Program-made: the position numbers and the translations under genes
The notes under the pieces: generated by a model
The model's database searches: none
What the model was told of the DNA's origin: nothing
The model's input: the letters and a program-made list of their open reading frames with translations, nothing else
Shown: positions 29,963 to 32,293 of the stretch, piece by piece
Position numbering within the stretch: position 1 is the first letter of the stretch
Layout: each line of letters starts with the position of its first letter
From: CFX2 sp014338005
GTDB taxonomy: Bacteria; Chloroflexota; Anaerolineae; Aggregatilineales; Phototrophicaceae
Direction of reading: 5' to 3'
DNA length: 32,293 nucleotides
NCBI GenBank assembly: GCA_030263555.1
Contig: SZPE01000052.1
Coordinates: 1 to 32,293 of the forward strand

Positions 29963-30505
29963 ATGACGAAAGACATTAAACGCGATTACCGCTTTTTGGA
30001 CGGCGAGGCCGACCGCCAGGCGCTGGTGGAGGACATCCGGCGCGTGCGGCGCGAGGTGCTGCGGCTGGCCGACCTGGTGCCGGAAGCCCGCTGGTACGAG
30101 CCGCGTTATCACGGCTGGTCGCTGGCGGCCATGCTGGGCCATTTACAGTTAACGGATACGCTCACCCTGCGGCTGATGCAAATCGCCCTGCTTGGCATTC
30201 GCCTGCCGGTTTCGGAAGACCTGCTCAACCGTTTTAACGATCTGACCGCGCGGCTGTTCAAACAGCGCCTTGTGCCGACCACCCTGCGCGGCCTCCAACA
30301 CGGCGAAAAACGCATCGTCGAGTTCGTGCTGCACCTGCCGATGGACAAATTCACCCGCCTGGTTTACCATCCCTCGCTTGGAACGTATTTGACGCTGGAA
30401 CAAGCCATGCAGGAATTTTTCTACTACCACTGGCAGGGGCATTTACAGACCATGCGCGAAGTCGAAGATATTTTTTACGAGCCGCCGCAGTCCACCGCCT
30501 TATGA
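29963..30505 (+). CDS. DinB-like putative metalloenzyme
   Basis: This 180-residue, mostly helical protein has the DinB/YfiT-type layout: GWSLAAMLGHLQ with His60, and near the end YYHWQGHLQTM with His156 and His160. Three such histidines typically bind a divalent metal in a four-helix bundle. Family members act as thiol-dependent transferases (for example with mycothiol or bacillithiol) or remain uncharacterised; no substrate can be named. The ATG at 29963 has GGGGA 8 bases upstream; a TTG at 29948 is the alternative. Its stop overlaps the ATG of dtd as ATGA. Confidence 0.75.
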   Translation: MTKDIKRDYRFLDGEADRQALVEDIRRVRREVLRLADLVPEARWYEPRYHGWSLAAMLGHLQLTDTLTLRLMQIALLGIRLPVSEDLLNRFNDLTARLFKQRLVPTTLRGLQHGEKRIVEFVLHLPMDKFTRLVYHPSLGTYLTLEQAMQEFFYYHWQGHLQTMREVEDIFYEPPQSTAL

Positions 30506-30954
30506 GAGTTGTTTTGCAGCGGGTTTCGCGCGGCTGCGTGGTCGTAGATGGGCAGGTCGTCGGGGCGATTGACGGCGGTTTTGTGGCGCTGGTGGGCGTC
30601 CGGCATGGCGATACCGAAGCCGAGGCCGGCCTGCTGGCGAAAAAAACCGCCCACCTGCGCGTGTTTGAAGACGCCGAGGGCAAAATGAACCTGTCGGCGC
30701 TGGACGTGGGCGCGGGTGTGCTGGTGGTGTCGCAGTTCACGCTGTATGCCGATACGCGCCGGGGACGCCGCCCCAGTTTCACCGATGCCGCCCGCCCGGA
30801 GGCCGCCGCGCCGCTGGTGGCCTGTTACGCCGAACGCCTGCGCGCCGAAGGGGTGCAGCGCGTCGAAAACGGCGTCTTCGGCGCGATGATGCAGGTGGAA
30901 ATCCACAACGACGGCCCGGTGACGATCATCCTCGATTCCGACGAACTGGCCTGA
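30502..30954 (+). CDS. dtd: D-aminoacyl-tRNA deacylase
   Basis: The 150-residue enzyme removes D-amino acids (and glycine mis-charged on tRNA-Ala) from tRNA and so protects translation. Family landmarks are all present: MRVVLQRVSR at the start, SQFTLYAD (with the Ser-Gln-Thr of the active site), RRPSFTDAA, and NDGPVT carrying the Gly-cisPro pair that proofreads chirality. The length is normal for the family. It is translationally coupled to the DinB-like gene by a 4-base ATGA overlap, and it is followed after about 10 bases by a dispersed repeat. Confidence 0.96.
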   Translation: MRVVLQRVSRGCVVVDGQVVGAIDGGFVALVGVRHGDTEAEAGLLAKKTAHLRVFEDAEGKMNLSALDVGAGVLVVSQFTLYADTRRGRRPSFTDAARPEAAAPLVACYAERLRAEGVQRVENGVFGAMMQVEIHNDGPVTIILDSDELA

Positions 30955-30964
30955 CGTAATGTTA

Positions 30965-31042
30965 ACCCCACTCCCGGCCCATCCCCTCAAGGGACATACG
31001 TCCCCATTCGGGTCGCCGAATTCAAGAAGGGGCGAGGAGATT
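30965..31042. repeat. Dispersed G/C-rich repeat copy
   Basis: This noncoding copy fills the gap between dtd and the phosphatase fusion gene. Its core (30991-31017) begins GGGACAT and ends GGGTCGCC, and it matches 32147-32173 over 27 bases with one difference. C-rich and G-rich arms flank the core. Confidence 0.75.
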
Positions 31043-31086
31043 TGCAGGCACGCTCTGGAAACTGTTGACTGGAGACTTGACACCCC

Positions 31087-32100
31087 ATGTATCGAATCCG
31101 CCCCTGGCTGTATATCGGCAAATACCGGGAAACGATTGATCGGGAACTGCTGCGCGCGCATCACATCGGCGCGATGCTGCTGCTGGCCGAAAACGTCGAA
31201 CAGCCGGGCGTTGAAGTGCTGTACCTGCCGGTCGAGGACGGTGAACCGCTGCCGGACGATGCCCTCCAGCGCGGGGTGGCCTTCATCCGGGCGCAAAAAG
31301 CCGCCGGTCGCGCCATCCTGGCGGCCTGCGGCGCGGGCATCAGCCGCTCGGTGACGTTCGCCACCGCCGCCCTGGTGGAAGAAGAAGGGTTAAGCTTGGT
31401 GGATGCCTACCGGGCGATTCAGGTCAACCACCCTTACGCCATGCCGCATCCGGCATTGTGGGAGTCGCTGCGCGCGCACTACCGGGCAGATGTCAGCTTC
31501 GGCGAGATGTGGGATCATATGAAAAAGGTGCGCGGCCTGGGCATCGAAACGAACACCGCTTTCCCCGCCCTGGAAACCGAACGCCTGCTGCTGCGCCAGT
31601 TGGAAATGGCCGATGCGCCGACCATACAGGAACTGGCGGGGCATCCGGCCATCGCCGCCACCACGCTGACCATCCCGCATCCCTACCCGGACGGCGCGGC
31701 GGAAGCCTGGATTCGCGGCACGCACGAGTCGTTCGAGCGGGGGGAGGATTACGTGTTCGCCATCATTCGTAAAACTTCCGGCGTTCTCCTGGGGGCGATC
31801 CGGCTGGGCATCCAGACGGAACACCAGCGCGGCGAACTGGGCTACTGGGTCGGTAAACCGTACTGGGGGCAGGGTTACGCCACCGAGGCGGCGCGCCGGG
31901 TGATCCGGTTTGGCTTCGAGGAGCGCCGGCTCAACCGCATCTACGCCGCTTATTTCACCACTAACCCGGCCTCCGCGCGCGTGATGCAAAAAGCCGGCAT
32001 GAAGTACGAAGGCATCCTGCGGCAGCACATTCGCAAAAACGGCGAACTCATAGACCTGGGGCTGTACGGCCTGCTGCGCTCGGAATATACAGAGGGCTGA
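31087..32100 (+). CDS. Dual-specificity phosphatase-like / GNAT acetyltransferase fusion
   Basis: The 337-residue protein joins two domains. Residues 1-~135 form a dual-specificity-phosphatase-like domain: Asp51 may be the general acid, and the P-loop reads CGAGISRS with nucleophile Cys81 and Arg87 (CX5R). The usual His before the Cys is Ala here. Residues ~160-335 form a RimJ/RimL-type GNAT, with TERLLLRQLEMAD, acetyl-CoA-binding GQGYATEA (260-267) and NPASARVMQKAGM. A short linker joins them and the frame is unbroken. The GNAT part suggests protein or antibiotic N-acetylation; how dephosphorylation relates to it is unknown. The start is the only ATG just before the domain, and its ribosome-binding site is weak. 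Confidence 0.85.
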   Translation: MYRIRPWLYIGKYRETIDRELLRAHHIGAMLLLAENVEQPGVEVLYLPVEDGEPLPDDALQRGVAFIRAQKAAGRAILAACGAGISRSVTFATAALVEEEGLSLVDAYRAIQVNHPYAMPHPALWESLRAHYRADVSFGEMWDHMKKVRGLGIETNTAFPALETERLLLRQLEMADAPTIQELAGHPAIAATTLTIPHPYPDGAAEAWIRGTHESFERGEDYVFAIIRKTSGVLLGAIRLGIQTEHQRGELGYWVGKPYWGQGYATEAARRVIRFGFEERRLNRIYAAYFTTNPASARVMQKAGMKYEGILRQHIRKNGELIDLGLYGLLRSEYTEG

Positions 32101-32116
32101 AAGATCGCTTGAAAGC

Positions 32117-32194
32117 TATCCCCACCCCTAAATCCCCTCCCCTCAGGGGACATTCGTCCCCATTCGGGTCGCCATAAAATGGAGAGGGGACTTT
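32117..32194. repeat. Dispersed G/C-rich repeat copy
   Basis: This copy lies after the phosphatase fusion gene. Its core 32147-32173 matches that at 30991-31017. Its arms CCCCTCCCC and GGAGAGGGG are inverted relative to each other, and read on the minus strand the unit resembles the repeats at 6867 and 21121. Confidence 0.75.
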
Positions 32195-32224
32195 CTAATG
32201 GTCAAATGAAAACGGAATGACATA

Positions 32225-32293
32225 ATGGACTTGGTAGGTATTTGTCAATCCAGTCGAAATGAAAGAACGTGTTATCCAGATGAGCCTGAAAGG
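32225..32293 (+). CDS. Possible start of a gene running off the window
   Basis: An ATG at 32225 opens a frame of 23 codons that stays open to the end of the window (starts MDLVGICQSSRNER). It has only a weak ribosome-binding site and the sequence is visibly poorer in G/C than its neighbours. No family can be recognised. It may be a chance frame. Confidence 0.25.
   Translation, partial: MDLVGICQSSRNERTCYPDEPER

Overview
The window is GC-rich (about 60% by eye), dense bacterial chromosome. The gene repertoire suggests a Chloroflexota bacterium, probably near Anaerolineae: a caa3-type oxidase operon, GAF-rich histidine kinases, FHA and SH3b/PA14 surface proteins, a DUF4013 membrane protein, and dispersed C/G-rich palindromic repeats of a kind common in that phylum. 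This placement is inferred; no rRNA or other taxonomic marker is present.

Layout. (1) 1-1012: the 3' part of a CcmA-like ABC ATPase, a stub that looks like the first ~16 codons of ccmB, and on the other strand the first ~200 codons of an acyl-CoA synthetase. The last two lose their 3' ends at the same point, around 395-412. (2) 1040-3425 (-): a lipoprotein, a membrane-anchored FHA-TIR fusion and a small FHA protein. (3) 3565-9674 (+): a respiratory operon with coxB (CuA plus cytochrome c), coxA (A2-type, YSHPxV motif), a divergent subunit III-like protein, an unknown polytopic protein, subunit III and subunit IV. A terminator-like hairpin lies between coxB and coxA. An SDR reductase with an altered active site follows. 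(4) 10490-12802 (-): a P1B-4-like metal ATPase with an unusual Cys-rich N-terminus. (5) 12997-16226 (+): secreted PA14/SH3b protein, sugar epimerase, pentapeptide-repeat protein and SH3-like lipoprotein. (6) 16211-20844 (-): a surface-glycan cluster (WlbA-like dehydrogenase, WbpD-like acetyltransferase, two paralogous GT4 glycosyltransferases) and a DUF4013 protein. (7) 20934-23888 (-): an MmeI-like single-chain restriction-modification enzyme. (8) 23976-29787 (-): two multi-GAF histidine kinases without a response regulator. (9) 29963-32100 (+): DinB-like protein, dtd, and a dual-specificity-phosphatase/GNAT fusion, followed by a repeat and the edge of the window.

The most interesting locus is the MmeI-like gene. 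Its predicted target-recognition region (about 21481-21900) is about 45% GC, against about 60% on either side, as expected if that domain was exchanged horizontally. The same gene appears to carry two palindromic repeat-like insertions that keep the reading frame. One of them (21119-21163) clearly resembles an intergenic repeat at 6867-6905. Other points of interest are the FHA-TIR fusion, the phosphatase-acetyltransferase fusion, the SDR with His at the catalytic Tyr position, and the paired gene truncations near position 400.
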